Assembly: GCA_030686995.1 (NCBI GenBank)
Contig: CM060685.1
Coordinates: 122,446,823-122,510,822, forward strand
Origin: Artemisia argyi
Taxonomy: Eukaryota > Streptophyta > Magnoliopsida > Asterales > Asteraceae
Direction: 5' to 3'
Length of the DNA: 64,000 bases
Both the position numbers and the translations under genes were made by a program. Shown piece by piece: positions 34,248 through 45,620 of the stretch (positions within the stretch are counted from its first letter, which is position 1; each line of letters opens with the position of its first letter). Under the pieces are notes generated by a model that saw only the letters and a list, made by a program, of their open reading frames with translations, was not told where the DNA came from and did not search any database.

Positions 34248-35343
34248 CTGTGTTTGCAAAAAGGTTTATAAGGGCTTGGGTTTTTAAAATAACTCGGCTA
34301 ATAAAATAAGTCTCGTTTGTCATGTGGCTTATAAAAGGGCTTATAAAATAAGTCGGCTAAAAACTATAGCCTCATAAAAGGGGCTAAAAACTTTAGCCCG
34401 AGGTTTTTGAAAAATAAATTACTCATTTACCCACAAAAATATCTAACATATATAAAAACTCATTTAATTATGTATTTTTTAATAATTTTGCAATAATACT
34501 CCCCAGCTCCATCCATTTGACAAACAAGTTTATAAAAATACAAATTTTAATTTCGGCTTATAATATAAGTTCCCGCCTCAGCCCCAGCCCCAGCCCATTT
34601 CGCCAACCATACCCAAAATGGCTATATTTGGCGAGGGCTTCTATGGGGTTTATTTGGGCTTGGGCTTTTAAAACATCTAATTAAATAAGCCTCGTTTGTC
34701 TTGGGGCTTATGAAAGGGCTTATAAAATAAGCCGGCTAAAAACTTTAGCCTCATAAAATAGGCTAAAAACTTTAGCCCGGGGCTTTTAAAAAGTAAATTA
34801 TTTATTTACCTACAAAAATATCTAACATATACAAAAACTCATTTAACTGTGTCATTTTTAGTACTTTTTGCAATAATAAGTCTCAGCACCAACCCATTTG
34901 CCAAACAAGTTTATAAAAATACAAATTTTAATTTTGGCTTATAATATATGGGTATGTTTGGCGAAATGGGTTGGGCTGGGGCTGAGACTTATATTATAAA
35001 CCGAAATTAAAATTTGTATTTTTATAAACTTGTTTGGCAAATGGGTTGATGCTTATTATTACAAAATTACTAAAAATAACATAATTAAATAAGTTTTTGT
35101 ATATGTTAGATATTTTTGTGGGTAAATAAGTAATTTATTCTTCAAAAGCCCCGGGCTAAAGTTTTTAGCCCCTTTTATAAGGCTAAAGTTTTTAGCCGAC
35201 TTATTTTATAAACCCTTCTACAAGCACTATGACAAACGAGACTTCAGTCCTAGTCCTAGTCCTAGTCCTAGTCCTAGTCCTAGCCCCAACCCCAAGCCCA
35301 ACCCATTTCGCCAAACATAACCAGCCCCAAGGCCCATTTCGCC
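34248..35343. mobile_element. Three MITE copies, two direct and one inverted
   Basis: Copies of an about 360-bp unit lie at about 34248-34618, 34619-34951 (truncated) and inverted at about 34952-35330. Ends read GGTATGTTTGGCGAAATGGG or its complement. Each contains CGGCTAAAAACTTTAGCC-type palindromes. Copies 2 and 3 meet head to head, so this stretch can fold into a long hairpin. A partial fourth end (CCCATTTCGCCAAACATAC) follows. Superfamily unresolved. Confidence 0.7.
35246..35283 (+). repeat. (AGTCCT)n hexamer array
   Basis: Six AGTCCT units inside the inverted MITE copy, absent from the others: a local expansion. Not telomeric (plant telomere is TTTAGGG). Confidence 0.9.
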
Positions 35344-35358
35344 AAACATACAAGAGTC

Positions 35359-35863
35359 TAGGGGTGTTCATCGGTTCGGTTATCGGTTTATTCGGTTCGG
35401 TTTGTTCGGTTAATTTTTTTCTGGGTCAAACCGAAAACCGAACCGAACCGAATTTAAATTTGATTCAACCGAACCGAATAACCAAAAACCGAACCCCTAT
35501 AACCGAAAACCGAACCGAATAACCCGAATTACATAATTTTAATTATTTTTTCATTTATATATATATAAGTTTAGAACAAATTTTTTTTTCAAGCTTAAAT
35601 AATGTTATATTTATATTAAAAAAAACTTTTAGTGATTATTTTTATATATAAATACATAAAAAAAAATATTTATATATTTTTGGTTTTCGGTTCGGTTTTC
35701 GGTTTTCATTGCCAAACCCATATCCAAACCGATAACCGAATATTTAGTTCGGTTCGGTTCGATTTTGACAAATTCGGTTTGGTTACGAATTCTGTTCGGT
35801 TTTTTTCGGTTCGGTTTCGGTTTTCGGTTATTCTGGATATTACCCGATCCATGAACACCCCTA
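35359..35863. mobile_element. hAT-type MITE (505 bp)
   Basis: Inverted ends TAGGGGTGTTCAT / ATGAACACCCCTA with a perfect 8-bp TSD, CAAGAGTC (35351-35358 and 35864-35871), the hAT signature. The body is dominated by CGGTTCGGTT/AACCGAACCG words. The plus-strand frames through it are not genes. Confidence 0.92.
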
Positions 35864-35982
35864 CAAGAGTCTGCTATGACAACCTTTATAAAACCATTTC
35901 AAGTTGATTCATACATTTAGCTTATAATGTTTCATAGAAGACAATGAAACACAAACAGCATTTTACATCACAAAAAACTAAC

Positions 35983-37662
35983 TTATCCAAAAAAGTTACT
36001 AAACTTCCCTCTTTGCAACCTTTCCAACAACTTTTTCGACCCAATTATATCCATATCAGTAAGTTTCTTCAAATATCCTATTGCCCCATATGATATCATA
36101 AGCTTCCTACATTTCTTACTTGTCGATAAAACCCCGAGGCAGCAAACCGCATACTTTTTAGCCGTGTTTTGAGGGTTTGGATCAAGCAACTGAACCAAAT
36201 TTGGGACACTCCGTGGGTCACGTTTTACTTCTCGAACATTACATAAAACGGTCATTAGGCTCGCAAGGGCTTGAGCTGCCACCTCACGAAGCTCATTTGA
36301 TTTGACTTCCAATAATTTAACTAATAAAGGAATGCATCCGCTTTCACCCACAACTTTTTTCACTTCCATTGTGTCACATATCCGACATATAGTCGACATC
36401 GCTACTTTTTGTGCCCCGGTCGAGCTAGAGTTGAGTACACACACAAGTCTCGATAGAAGCCCAACCGAAATTAGGCTTTCTACAGAAACAGACCCCACAA
36501 GGTTTCGTATCGTCCCAATTGCGGGTTCTGGAGGTAGACCATTATCGAGGTACGATAAAAGACTTTGAATCCCGCCTTCGGTTATAACAGATTGTTTGAG
36601 ATCCTCACTACTTAAAGTAAGATTCTGTAGGCACTCAGCTGCGTGTTCTTTTGATACCAATAATACCCCTGAATCGAGTATATCGATCATTATCTTTATC
36701 ACCCCTTCTTCCGCCAATGTTTGCCGTACATCCGGCACGTCAGATAAGTTCTTCAAAGTACAAATAGTTGAAGCTTGTGAAACAGAATCACCCATGTAAC
36801 AAACTTCAGCTAACGGCTGGACCCCACCATGGCCCACAATCGAAAGGGCTGTCTCTGCTGACATCGACAATCTTTGAAGGGCAATTGCAGACTTTTCTCT
36901 ACCAACCGAGCTACCGGACTCAAGTAGTCTTATAAGAGGCGGCAAAACACCTTCCGACACTAGTAAATCGTCACAAGTACCTGATTCTGTTAATGTACAT
37001 ATTAAAGTGACGGTTTTCTCCCTTATTCTTGGAGAACTGGCTGTGAGGAGTTGTACTAAAGCTGATATGCTGCTTCGTCCCAAGAAGGGTAAAACAGTCT
37101 TTTCATCCTCTCTCATCACGTCAACAAGACTATCCAGAGCTTTATCTTTAGCTTCCAAATGACCAATCTGCAGCCTAGCCAATAACTCCGTAACGTTGCA
37201 GCTTCCTTCACTTGTACCTTCAGACCCCGACTGGGTACAACTTGACGATGCAACCTCACCAAGAACCCCAGTTTTAATCAAAAGCCCACAATCTCTTAGA
37301 TTTAAGTCGATCTTTCCGGACAATGAATCGAGATCGCTTTGCATTTGAAGTTTTCCTCCGGGTTTCTCTTTCAAACACTTTTCTGCCATTTGGATTGATT
37401 CGTTTAAGGTATTGGAAACTGCTTGAAGCTGTTCTTTGCATAATGTGTTCTTTGAAAAGCATGGATGGCTTGATAAATCTGATAACCGAGTCGGGATTTG
37501 TTCTAATTTTGATATGATCGATTTCCAACGAGCCGGGAAACCCTTGACCTCTCGGGCTTTCTCTAGAGCTACTGGTACTAGATCATTGGCATATGACAGC
37601 CACTCTTCGGTTGACTGAAGGTCAACCATGACTTTATTCTCCTTATCAAGATCTTCTACCAT
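35983..37662 (-). CDS. ARM-repeat protein (vacuolar protein 8-like, At5g50900 type)
   Basis: One uninterrupted coding exon of 559 residues. The N-terminal about 190 residues are helical (EEWLSYANDLVPVALEKA, FPARWKSIISKLEQIPTRLSDL) as in the UND-like region of plant ARM proteins that lack a U-box. From about residue 190 there are roughly eight armadillo repeats, such as LVQLLTASSPRIREKTVTLI, LIRLLESGSSVGREKSAIAL, IQSLLSYL and LVKLLEVKSNELREVAAQALASL. ARM solenoids are protein-protein scaffolds; the specific partner is unknown. No signal peptide or membrane segment. The ATG at 37662 is preceded by a good acceptor (TTTCCTACAG, about 37708), so the 5' leader is spliced and the CDS is single-exon. 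This is the only clearly intact host gene here. Confidence 0.9.
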   Translation of the reverse strand: MVEDLDKENKVMVDLQSTEEWLSYANDLVPVALEKAREVKGFPARWKSIISKLEQIPTRLSDLSSHPCFSKNTLCKEQLQAVSNTLNESIQMAEKCLKEKPGGKLQMQSDLDSLSGKIDLNLRDCGLLIKTGVLGEVASSSCTQSGSEGTSEGSCNVTELLARLQIGHLEAKDKALDSLVDVMREDEKTVLPFLGRSSISALVQLLTASSPRIREKTVTLICTLTESGTCDDLLVSEGVLPPLIRLLESGSSVGREKSAIALQRLSMSAETALSIVGHGGVQPLAEVCYMGDSVSQASTICTLKNLSDVPDVRQTLAEEGVIKIMIDILDSGVLLVSKEHAAECLQNLTLSSEDLKQSVITEGGIQSLLSYLDNGLPPEPAIGTIRNLVGSVSVESLISVGLLSRLVCVLNSSSTGAQKVAMSTICRICDTMEVKKVVGESGCIPLLVKLLEVKSNELREVAAQALASLMTVLCNVREVKRDPRSVPNLVQLLDPNPQNTAKKYAVCCLGVLSTSKKCRKLMISYGAIGYLKKLTDMDIIGSKKLLERLQRGKFSNFFG

Positions 37663-40600
37663 TATTTTGGAATGTGTAGATCAAATTGGTGGTACGAAAA
37701 TTAAACCTGTAGGAAATATAAGCAGGTTCAAAACATGATTGTTTAAAATTACAGAATTAATATGATGTCAAAGTCAGCCTACAATAAGTCAAACCTGCAT
37801 AAATCATGTAGTAAATAGAAAATCAGTAAGTAGCTTTTTAGGGTACAATGATCTAAAAACCATAGTGAAAGTAGTCAAACACGTATATATAGAAGTCAAC
37901 TTGCAGGAATTATGAACAGCGAATCAAGAAACTTAAAATTCTCAGTTTTGATATATAAATGATCTAAGAATTAATTTTAAAAAGTCAAACTACAAAAGAG
38001 TCGATAAAAATTATGACACAAAAATGATCTATGATCCAATTTGAAGAAGTCTGCTTAATTATCAAAAAGTCAAACATGCAGAGGCTAAAAAAAATGGTAT
38101 TTGGCGGAACCATCTCAAGTCCGTGTACCTTTTTGGTACCGAGCCCCCCACCCAACAAGGAAGGCATATCCCGGTAAATTACCTAGGCAACATTTCAATA
38201 TTTAGGGTAGGATGATTGAGGAAACAAACTAGTGCATTTAACCTGAAGAAAATCTCAAGATTCTATACTATTAATGACTAAAGAAAATTTTAGAGAAGCC
38301 AAACCCGCAGAACATAGAGAAGTCAAACCTGAACAAAGAGAAGTCAAAGCCGAAGAAAAGCCAAACAAGAACAGCAAATTGAAGTTTTCGGTTTTTGAGG
38401 CTCAATTTCTGTAAGAACTAATCGTATGATCAGCTATCCACAGATTTAAGAATTTGATTATGAGCTCATAAAGTAGGATCCAGGTCACGGATACGATACT
38501 CAAAGCTAATAAAAACCAACCATGTTCAAAAGGGACCCAAAATGAGGAAAAAGAAGATCAAGATCATGACTTTGTCATGAAAAATAAAAGTGTGGTAGTT
38601 GAATGACTTGGATCATTAAACTTTACTTTATTGATTCATATTGTAAAAAGCCAAAAGGAATAAAGATTAAAACTTTTGAGAATCTTGCATGATCATAAAG
38701 CTTCTTCACTTAGAATAAGTGAGACAAAAGTACATGCACACACATATACATGCATATTTAGCATCCAAGGCTAAAGCAACATTATCAGTTGTTCGACACT
38801 TGTTTTTTAATGGGAGCTTGTCATGAATTGCGCATTTGATTTTGTAAACATACTGTTATTGTGACTTAAACTTGTTATATTTGGTCACAAAGTGTGCAGT
38901 GTCATGCTAATACACTATTGGTTGCTTCAAGACATACACTTCATGTATTTTAGCCACTCCAATTATTTACAAAGATGTGGTGTAAAGATGATAAAAGTTA
39001 AAGGAAGAACTTTCCATCATAACAAAGTTTTAGACTTTTTAACGAACTCTGTAGACACACATGGTGAAATCAAAAGTGCATCTTTCAATCTTGTACGTTA
39101 CTCCTAATTACATACTTTATGCTCACAGAGAAAGCATCAAACAAAACTAAAACTAAATCGTTAATTACCATTAACGATTTTACTTGAATTTCCAGATTGC
39201 GGGACCCAACTTTTCACATGAAAATTAAGGGCTCCCAGTCACTATTTATGTCTCCATGACCATATAATCAAGACAAACAACTTGAAAGGGGTAGACGTCC
39301 GTAACAATCAGACATAACTTAGATTTACCGAAAAGTCCTAAAACTGTATACTAAAAATTGATTGTTACAATTTTGTTGGTTTGGGAGAGTACCTCTTATC
39401 TTTAAGAGAAGTTAAATTTTGCTTTGAAGACAAGACAAAAAAGGTCACTGTCTACCACCAAATGGTACATGATGAATTAAAATTTTCAAATGGGACCAAA
39501 CCATCAAATTTCTTCCTTTCAATTTCAATATTAAAGACCAACATTTGGGTAATAAATACAAATTAAGAACATACCTCAAAGTGACTGGTCTCCTGCAAAA
39601 ATTTAAACGCTGATAGCCCTTCACAAATTATGCAGTGAACTAGTTCTGAAATCAATAAAACAAGATGCAAAGTTTTTAGTCCATATGATGCAAAACAAAG
39701 TACCTACAATTTATTGATTCATAGGATTCGATTTATCGAGCTTGACATTTACTTGTAAATAGATCATCGTTCTTATAGAACTGCAAACAAAGAAACTATG
39801 CAAGAATGAACCTTTTTGAAAACATAAAAAACATCTGTTCTTGTTAATACTAAAGTGACTTTTAGCATTTGTACAAAAACATGATTACATTGTAACCAAA
39901 AAAAAAGTAATTTGTATACGAAAACACAGAAGGAGGATTTTATGCAACATGGTTCTTCAGTGAAGCAAATTTGAGCTTTAGTAACAAAACTCAATTTCAA
40001 AATTCCAAATTTGACTCATTTCTTGCAGAATCTTTAAACCCTGGTATCAAAACTTAAAAAAGCACAAAATTTTAAATTAACCAATCAAATTTGAAGTAAA
40101 TTAAGTAGCACCCACAAAAAATTAAGCTTCAAAACTCAATTTTCCCTATTCATAAAGTATAACCAATGATTAAAAAATCATTTCTTGGATAATCATTGAC
40201 TCATACCCACAAAAGATCAAATCTTTGAACACTAATTTCACATTTTTTTTACAAATTCAAACTATAAAAAAGCTTCAAACTTTAATTACTTAAACCCAAA
40301 TCAAAAACTGAAATTAATTTTCAAAGCAAAACCCCAAAATTTTATTTACAAAAATTTCCAAATTTTAAAAGCAAAAAACAAGAAATTAACAAACTTACCA
40401 TATTATTAGCCTTCAAAATTATATATCCCCAAATCAAAAACTGACCCAAATTAATTTTTCATAAACCCAACAAAATTCCAACCTCAGAAACCATTAATTT
40501 TAATACCCAATACCACAAAAAAATGGATCAAGAAACACAATCTTTAACCTCAAATTCATTGACTTTTTATCCTATTATTGAGCCACACATGAAAAACACA

Positions 40601-40800
40601 ATTAATTATTAAAATACTATAAATAAAACAATGTAAAAAGAATCTTGCATATGATAAGTGAGATGCTAAAATAATTATATTCAAATTTTATAAAAAAAAA
40701 ATAGTAAGAATAAAAGAATTTATTACCAGTGAAAGAAGGAGGTGATCAAAGGATACCGACAGAGAAGAATGAGAGAGTTTGAAATAATAAATAAATAAAT
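37663..40800 (-). other. Spliced 5' leader region of the ARM gene
   Basis: No ORF of note in 3.1 kb. On the minus strand splice signals can be paired. They are a donor GTAATAA after TCTTTCACTG (40726), a donor GTAAGTTTG near 40397, a mini-exon 39574-39593 between TTTTTGCAG and GTATGTTC, and an acceptor TTTCCTACAG near 37708. This suggests leader exons starting around 40730-40800, with several alternative introns. Exact structure needs transcripts. Confidence 0.45.
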
Positions 40801-41126
40801 AATTTATTTATTTATTTTGGTTTTGAAAATGGGAAGTATTGTGTCAGAGATGCGTGAGTTGTGTTATGTGTTCAAGGTTTTTTTTTTAAACTTTATGGGA
40901 GCCTTTTGTGTGTTTTTATAATGTTTTTTGAGACTGTAAAAAGGAGGATCGGTATCAAGATTAACCAATCATGGTCTTTTAAATAAGAGTATAAAGATTA
41001 TAAAATTCTTATTATTGTAATTAGTCAAATGTTTTTGATCTACAATTGGTCAAATACATAGTTCAAAATAAGCATGCTTATTGGATGTGGAAATTGAAAG
41101 AGTTTATAGGATCAAATTTCATTGTA
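40801..41126. other. Intergenic, likely ARM-gene promoter
   Basis: AT-rich, no ORF. It lies upstream of the inferred leader and ends at the MULE target duplication. Confidence 0.4.
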
Positions 41127-41390
41127 AATACTCAACGGATAATCATTTATAAATGTATTGAACTTGCCATCTTTTATTATGTTGTGTAACGAACTTTTTT
41201 TTTTTGCTAATGTGTATATTGAACTGCCTAATCCATCCTATTTTGTGGATAATTAACATTAAACCCATTTTTCACGTTGACTTGCGTTGACCCCGTTAAA
41301 ATAACTCCGTTACCGTTAGAATGTTTCGTTTCTCTCTCTATAACCCTACCACCCCTCATTATTTCCCTCCCAAAAAAAACGCACACCTTT

Positions 41391-41417
41391 CCCCCCCCCC
41401 CCCCCCCCCCCCCCCCC
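41391..41417. repeat. Poly(C) tract, about 27 bp
   Basis: C homopolymer in the transposase 5' leader, about 140 bases inside the left TIR. Confidence 0.9.
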
Positions 41418-41595
41418 AAATACACTCTCTCACTCAAACCCTAATTTATATTTACCAGCTTCAATCAAACCCTCTTAACACCCTTTTCATTTTGTTTTTA
41501 ATGTGATTCAAGGTATGATTAACTTTTGTATCTCTTAATTGTTGTTTAATTATAATATAGAATTTGCCCTAATATTCAGTTTCATATTTTGTAGA

Positions 41596-43756
41596 ATGGT
41601 TATACCTGGACCTGATGGTATTGATTTGGACGTCTGGAATGATGGGATTTTTCTGCACGACCCTTTAAGATACGAGGATGGTGTGATTTTAAAGATGTAT
41701 GTCGCCAGGCTATCGTATGAGGAGCTAAGAAGGTTGATCAAGAAATCACTTATGGCTATGCATATGTTTGGTATGTATTATAGACTTCCTGAGTGTGATT
41801 TAGATCAGGGGATTGTCAAAACAGAAAATGACACTGATGTGATTCACATGTATGACCTTTCCAAAAAGCATGGTGGAATAGAGATGTACATTGACCATTG
41901 TGACATTGACTTGACCCAATATTTAGCAACCCCTGATCCTAGTACATTAAGTGATGGAACCTCTGCTAAAAGAACAACCCCTAGGAAAAGGTATTGCAAT
42001 TCATTTACATATGAAGAAATGATAAATTGGGCTGAAGAGGAGGTTCAAGAAGAGCATGTGGTTGATAATGGTAAGGGTATTGATAATGGTAAAGGGAAAG
42101 GTGTAGAGGCAGTTACTAGTGAGAATGATAAGGATAAGGGCAAAGGGAAACAAGTATTGACAGTTAGTAGTAGTGAGAGTGATGGGATTCTTTCTAGTGA
42201 ATCTGATGCTTCTGATGACAGTGACTATTCTAACAAGTCATTTGATTATCTAAGTCCGGGTGAAGAAGAGCTTATTCAACTTAGAACTAGGAAAGCCAAT
42301 AGAACTAAGGAAAAATCAATACCTATACCAGACATGACTGCTAATCCTAGTAGGAATAGACCAAATATGTCAAACAAAAGTGAATTTTTAGTTGAGCATG
42401 ATGATTTCTTGACTGATTTGGTAAGAAAATTGAAGGGAGATGATTCTGATGCAAACTTGCAAGACCCTTTCGTTGGTGTTGAATCAACTCAAGACAAGTA
42501 TCCAGTTCATGATACTTCAACTCATTGGAAATTGAAGGAGCCAAAGGTAACTACTTATACTACTTTATATCAGTTAATACCTTGACTTATGTATGCCTTG
42601 AGTTTGGAATCAATTATGTTTTATATTGTGACAGCTTAAAGAAAAGTACGAGAATGCTGAACAATTGAAAGAATGCATCACATACTATGCATTATCCAGT
42701 GGTTATTCAATAAGGTATGAAAGGACTTCTAAAGACAAGATCATTGCAGTTTGTGGACAAAGAAAACCAAAACTCAAAGAACCTGAGCTAGGCAAACAAC
42801 GGAAACAAGTCAGGTACCCTAGTGTCTGTAGTGAAGAAACTCCTAAGTGTAGTTATAGGTTGTATGCTAGATGGATGCATAGTGAGGAAAGCTTCCAAGT
42901 TATATCTTTAAAACCAGAACACACTTGTGTTAGGAATTTTGAGTTTGGGTCACTAATTGATTATAAGTGGCTTGCTAAACATTTTGGTGATAAAATCAGA
43001 AAGAATCCAGAGATTAAGCTAAAAGATATAGCTGATTTAGTCAAGAAGAAGTATAATTGTACTGTTACACTTAATCAGTGTAGAGCTGCAAAAACTTTGG
43101 CCTTAACAGAGTATGAGAAAACTCTTGAGGAACACTATGCGTTAATTAGGTCATATGGCAAAGAGCTATTGGATAGTAATCCAGGCTCTACAGTTAAATT
43201 AGGAGTGACAAATACTGATGGCAAGACCTTATTTGAAAGGTTTTATGTATGTTTTGCTGGGTTAAAGGAAGGGTTTAAAAATGGTTGTAGAAGGGTAATT
43301 GCATTGGATGGGTGTTTCCTAAAGAAGCCTAATCAGGGTGAGATATTGACTGCCATAGGAAGAGACGGGAACTATCACATTTACCCTATTGCTTGGGCTG
43401 TGGTTAGTGTAGAAAACAAAGATAATTGGTCTTGGTTTTTGGAATTGTTAAGAGATGACATAGACATGCCAACTGGTCAGGGTCTTACACTGATGTCTGA
43501 CCAGCATAAAGGATTAATTGAGGCTGTCAAACAGGTTATGCCAGATGCTGAGCACAGTCAATGTGCTAGGCATATATATGAAAACTTTAAGAAGCAGTTT
43601 AGTGGTCTTGAGTTTAGGAACTTGTTTTGGGCAGCATCCAAAGCTTCCTATCCACAAAGGTTCAATAAAATCATGGACAAAATCAAAGAAGCAAACCCTC
43701 TTGCACACAAGTTCTTGATGGATAAAAACCCCAAAACCTGGTCTAGGGCCTTTTAA
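41596..43756 (+). CDS. MuDR/MULE transposase, two coding exons, C-terminally short
   Basis: Coding exons 41596-42546 and 42635-43756 join in phase (EPK then LKEKYENAEQ) for 690 residues. A leader intron (41513-41594) ends one base before the ATG, supporting this start. The N-terminus resembles the PB1-like region of plant MULE proteins, followed by an acidic Ser/Asp/Lys linker. Exon 2 has the MuDR DNA-binding domain (LKECITYYALSSGYSIRYER, C...C-S-Y-R-L-Y-A-R-W, H-T-C) and the DDE nuclease core (IALDGCFL, LTLMSDQHKG, HSQCARHIYENF). It stops at WSRAF. The usual following segment with the catalytic Glu region and the SWIM zinc finger is missing, so activity is doubtful. Confidence 0.87.
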
Positions 43757-44030
43757 TGAAGTAAAATGCCTTTGTATTAGGCGTATTTAGTACATGTATT
43801 GAGAATCTTTACAATTTACTATTTTTTTCTATGACTGCACATTCACTGTTAAGGGTAAGAAAGTCTGCACATCAACTATTTTTTTCCATGGACTACTTTA
43901 TTATACTGTTCTTTGACTACTTTTGCAGCATTCATATGCCAACAGCCCCTATAAAACAGACTCTATAAAGCAACTTAAGCTGCAACCCACATATTCAAGC
44001 ATTTCAAACTAAAATCTACAAATTCCAACA

Positions 44031-44098
44031 ATGGCTTCAAACAAGAAGAAAGGTTTGTCTTGTTCATATCTGCAGACACCCATGAACCAACAAACATT

Positions 44099-44149
<51 letters not shown>

Positions 44150-44498
44150 TGCAGAGATCATTTACATCTCAAGCGGTGAAACAAGTTCTGAACATCTTCC
44201 AAGGTTATGCAGTCAATCAACCTGGTCAGACTACTTTCCCAAGGTTGAACCATCTAGTTCAGAAGATGAAATCCAATCTTATCAACACAAATTTGGTTCA
44301 AACTCAAAAACAGTTAATGCTAGTGATCTTCCAACTCCAAAACAACTAGCAAAGAAGGCTTTTGCTGAGAGGCTTAAGGTGATAGGGCTTCCCAACAAAC
44401 AGAAATGTGAAGAATGGGGTATCAAACCATTTGTTCCAAAAATGGCAAAGGATGAAGCAGATGGCTCAAAGGGGAAGGGAAAAAGAACTAAGGGTTAG
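44031..44498 (+). CDS. Small lysine-rich MULE-encoded protein, two exons
   Basis: Exons 44031-44052 and 44155-44498 give 121 residues starting MASNKKKEIIYISSG. The intron carries a 47-bp poly(T) directly before GTGCAG. The C-terminal part holds TPKQLAKKAFAERLKVIGL and a KGKGKRTKG tail, so it is basic and may bind nucleic acid. I do not recognise a domain. It could also be the relic of the transposase's own 3' end after deletion, but no SWIM Cys/His pattern is present. It lies between the transposase and the convergent GRF gene. Confidence 0.55.
44102..44148 (+). repeat. Poly(T) tract, 47 bp
   Basis: Extended polypyrimidine tract of the intron in the small MULE gene. Confidence 0.95.
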
Positions 44499-44834
44499 TT
44501 GTATTTGACTTTCTGAAGTCAAATTTTATCTATGCTACAATGATCTTAAATAAAACTGTTGTAAGAGTGTAGAACCTATGTTATTAGACTTTCTAATGTC
44601 AATTTTCATGGAAATGATATCTATGGTTACTACAATCTACAATCACTAGAAAGTAAATACTGCAACAACAACAAAGTTAACAACTGCCATTGTTTATAGC
44701 ATTCAAAATTGCAACTTTTTCATTGCTTTGCAAAAGATTGACTTTATGGAGTCAAAGTCCATTACACTAGCCTACCTAACCAATTACAACTACTAAATAC
44801 TAACACTACTATACATAATAAAACTAAACCAGCT

Positions 44835-45248
44835 TCATGCTTTCATTCCAAATACAACACAGAAGACAATCAATATCCCAATCAAGATCAGAAACAATTT
44901 GTCATACAATTGTAGCTTTGCCTTGGTGCAAGTCAATTCATCAGCCAACAACTTTTTTTCCATAGTCAGAACATGAATTTGTTCTTGCATCTCATTCCTT
45001 TGAACCACTCTCTTCCCCTTCTGATGCTCTTCCCATAGCAAATCCCTATAATAATCACTAGGTAAGTCATCATCAAAAAACTCATAATACCCACACTTAG
45101 GGCCTGCATATTTTGGACAAGCAATGAATCGTTTGCCTGGATTCTCCCTAGTCCATGACGTTTTCACTGTCATTACAAGACCACATCCACAGAACTGTTT
45201 AACATACCTTCCTATCACTCTTGGTGTTCCAGGAGCATACTGAGCCAT
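44835..45248 (-). CDS. GRF-type zinc finger / coiled coil / membrane-anchor protein in the MULE
   Basis: 137 residues. Residues 18-62 hold a GRF zinc finger: C-G-C-G...W-T-x-x-N-P-G-K-R-F-x-x-C-P...K-C-G-Y-Y-E-F-F-D. This type of finger contacts single-stranded nucleic acid in other proteins. A short coiled coil (QEQIHVLTMEKKLLADELTCTKAKL) follows. A C-terminal hydrophobic segment, LFLILIGILIVFCVVFG, looks like a tail anchor. The ATG is about 240 bases inside the right TIR, and the gene converges on the transposase. Similar small GRF proteins are frequent in plant genomes; the link to a MULE here is positional. Frame intact. Confidence 0.8.
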   Translation of the reverse strand: MAQYAPGTPRVIGRYVKQFCGCGLVMTVKTSWTRENPGKRFIACPKYAGPKCGYYEFFDDDLPSDYYRDLLWEEHQKGKRVVQRNEMQEQIHVLTMEKKLLADELTCTKAKLQLYDKLFLILIGILIVFCVVFGMKA

Positions 45249-45620
45249 GAGCTTATTATGAATTTTGGGTGTATTGTGATTTTGATTGATTAGGGTGAAC
45301 GAATTTTGTGTTGTGGATTTTAGGGTTCATATGATTTGTGGGGGAAATAATTTTGGGGGTGGGTTTTTAAAAAGGGAATAAGTAACCGTTTGTGGGTTTT
45401 TATTAACGTTACATAAAAGACAAAAAACATGGTCACGTGTTCCTCACGTGCCATACCCAAAAATGGGTTAACCATTAATCAAACCGTTAGTTCCACAAAA
45501 TAGGATGGATTAGGCAGTTCAATACACACATTAGCAAAAAAAAAGTTCGTTACACAACATAGTAAAAGGTGGCAAGTTCAATACATTTATAAACAATTAT
45601 CCCAATACTCAATGATGTAA

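Larger units (their letters stand above)
41136..45603. mobile_element. Complete Mutator-like element (MULE), 4468 bp, three genes
   Basis: Terminal inverted repeats of about 112-114 bp (41136-41249 and 45492-45603) begin CGGATAATCATTTATAAATG / GGGATAATTGTTTATAAATG. A perfect 9-bp target duplication, AATACTCAA, flanks the element (41127-41135 and 45604-45612). Inside are a mudrA-type transposase (plus), a small plus-strand gene, and a convergent GRF-finger gene (minus). Transcription starts near both TIRs and points inward, as in maize MuDR. Confidence 0.93.

Noticed and set aside
35246..35283. Interstitial telomere-like repeat
   Set aside because: The unit is AGTCCT, not TTTAGGG.
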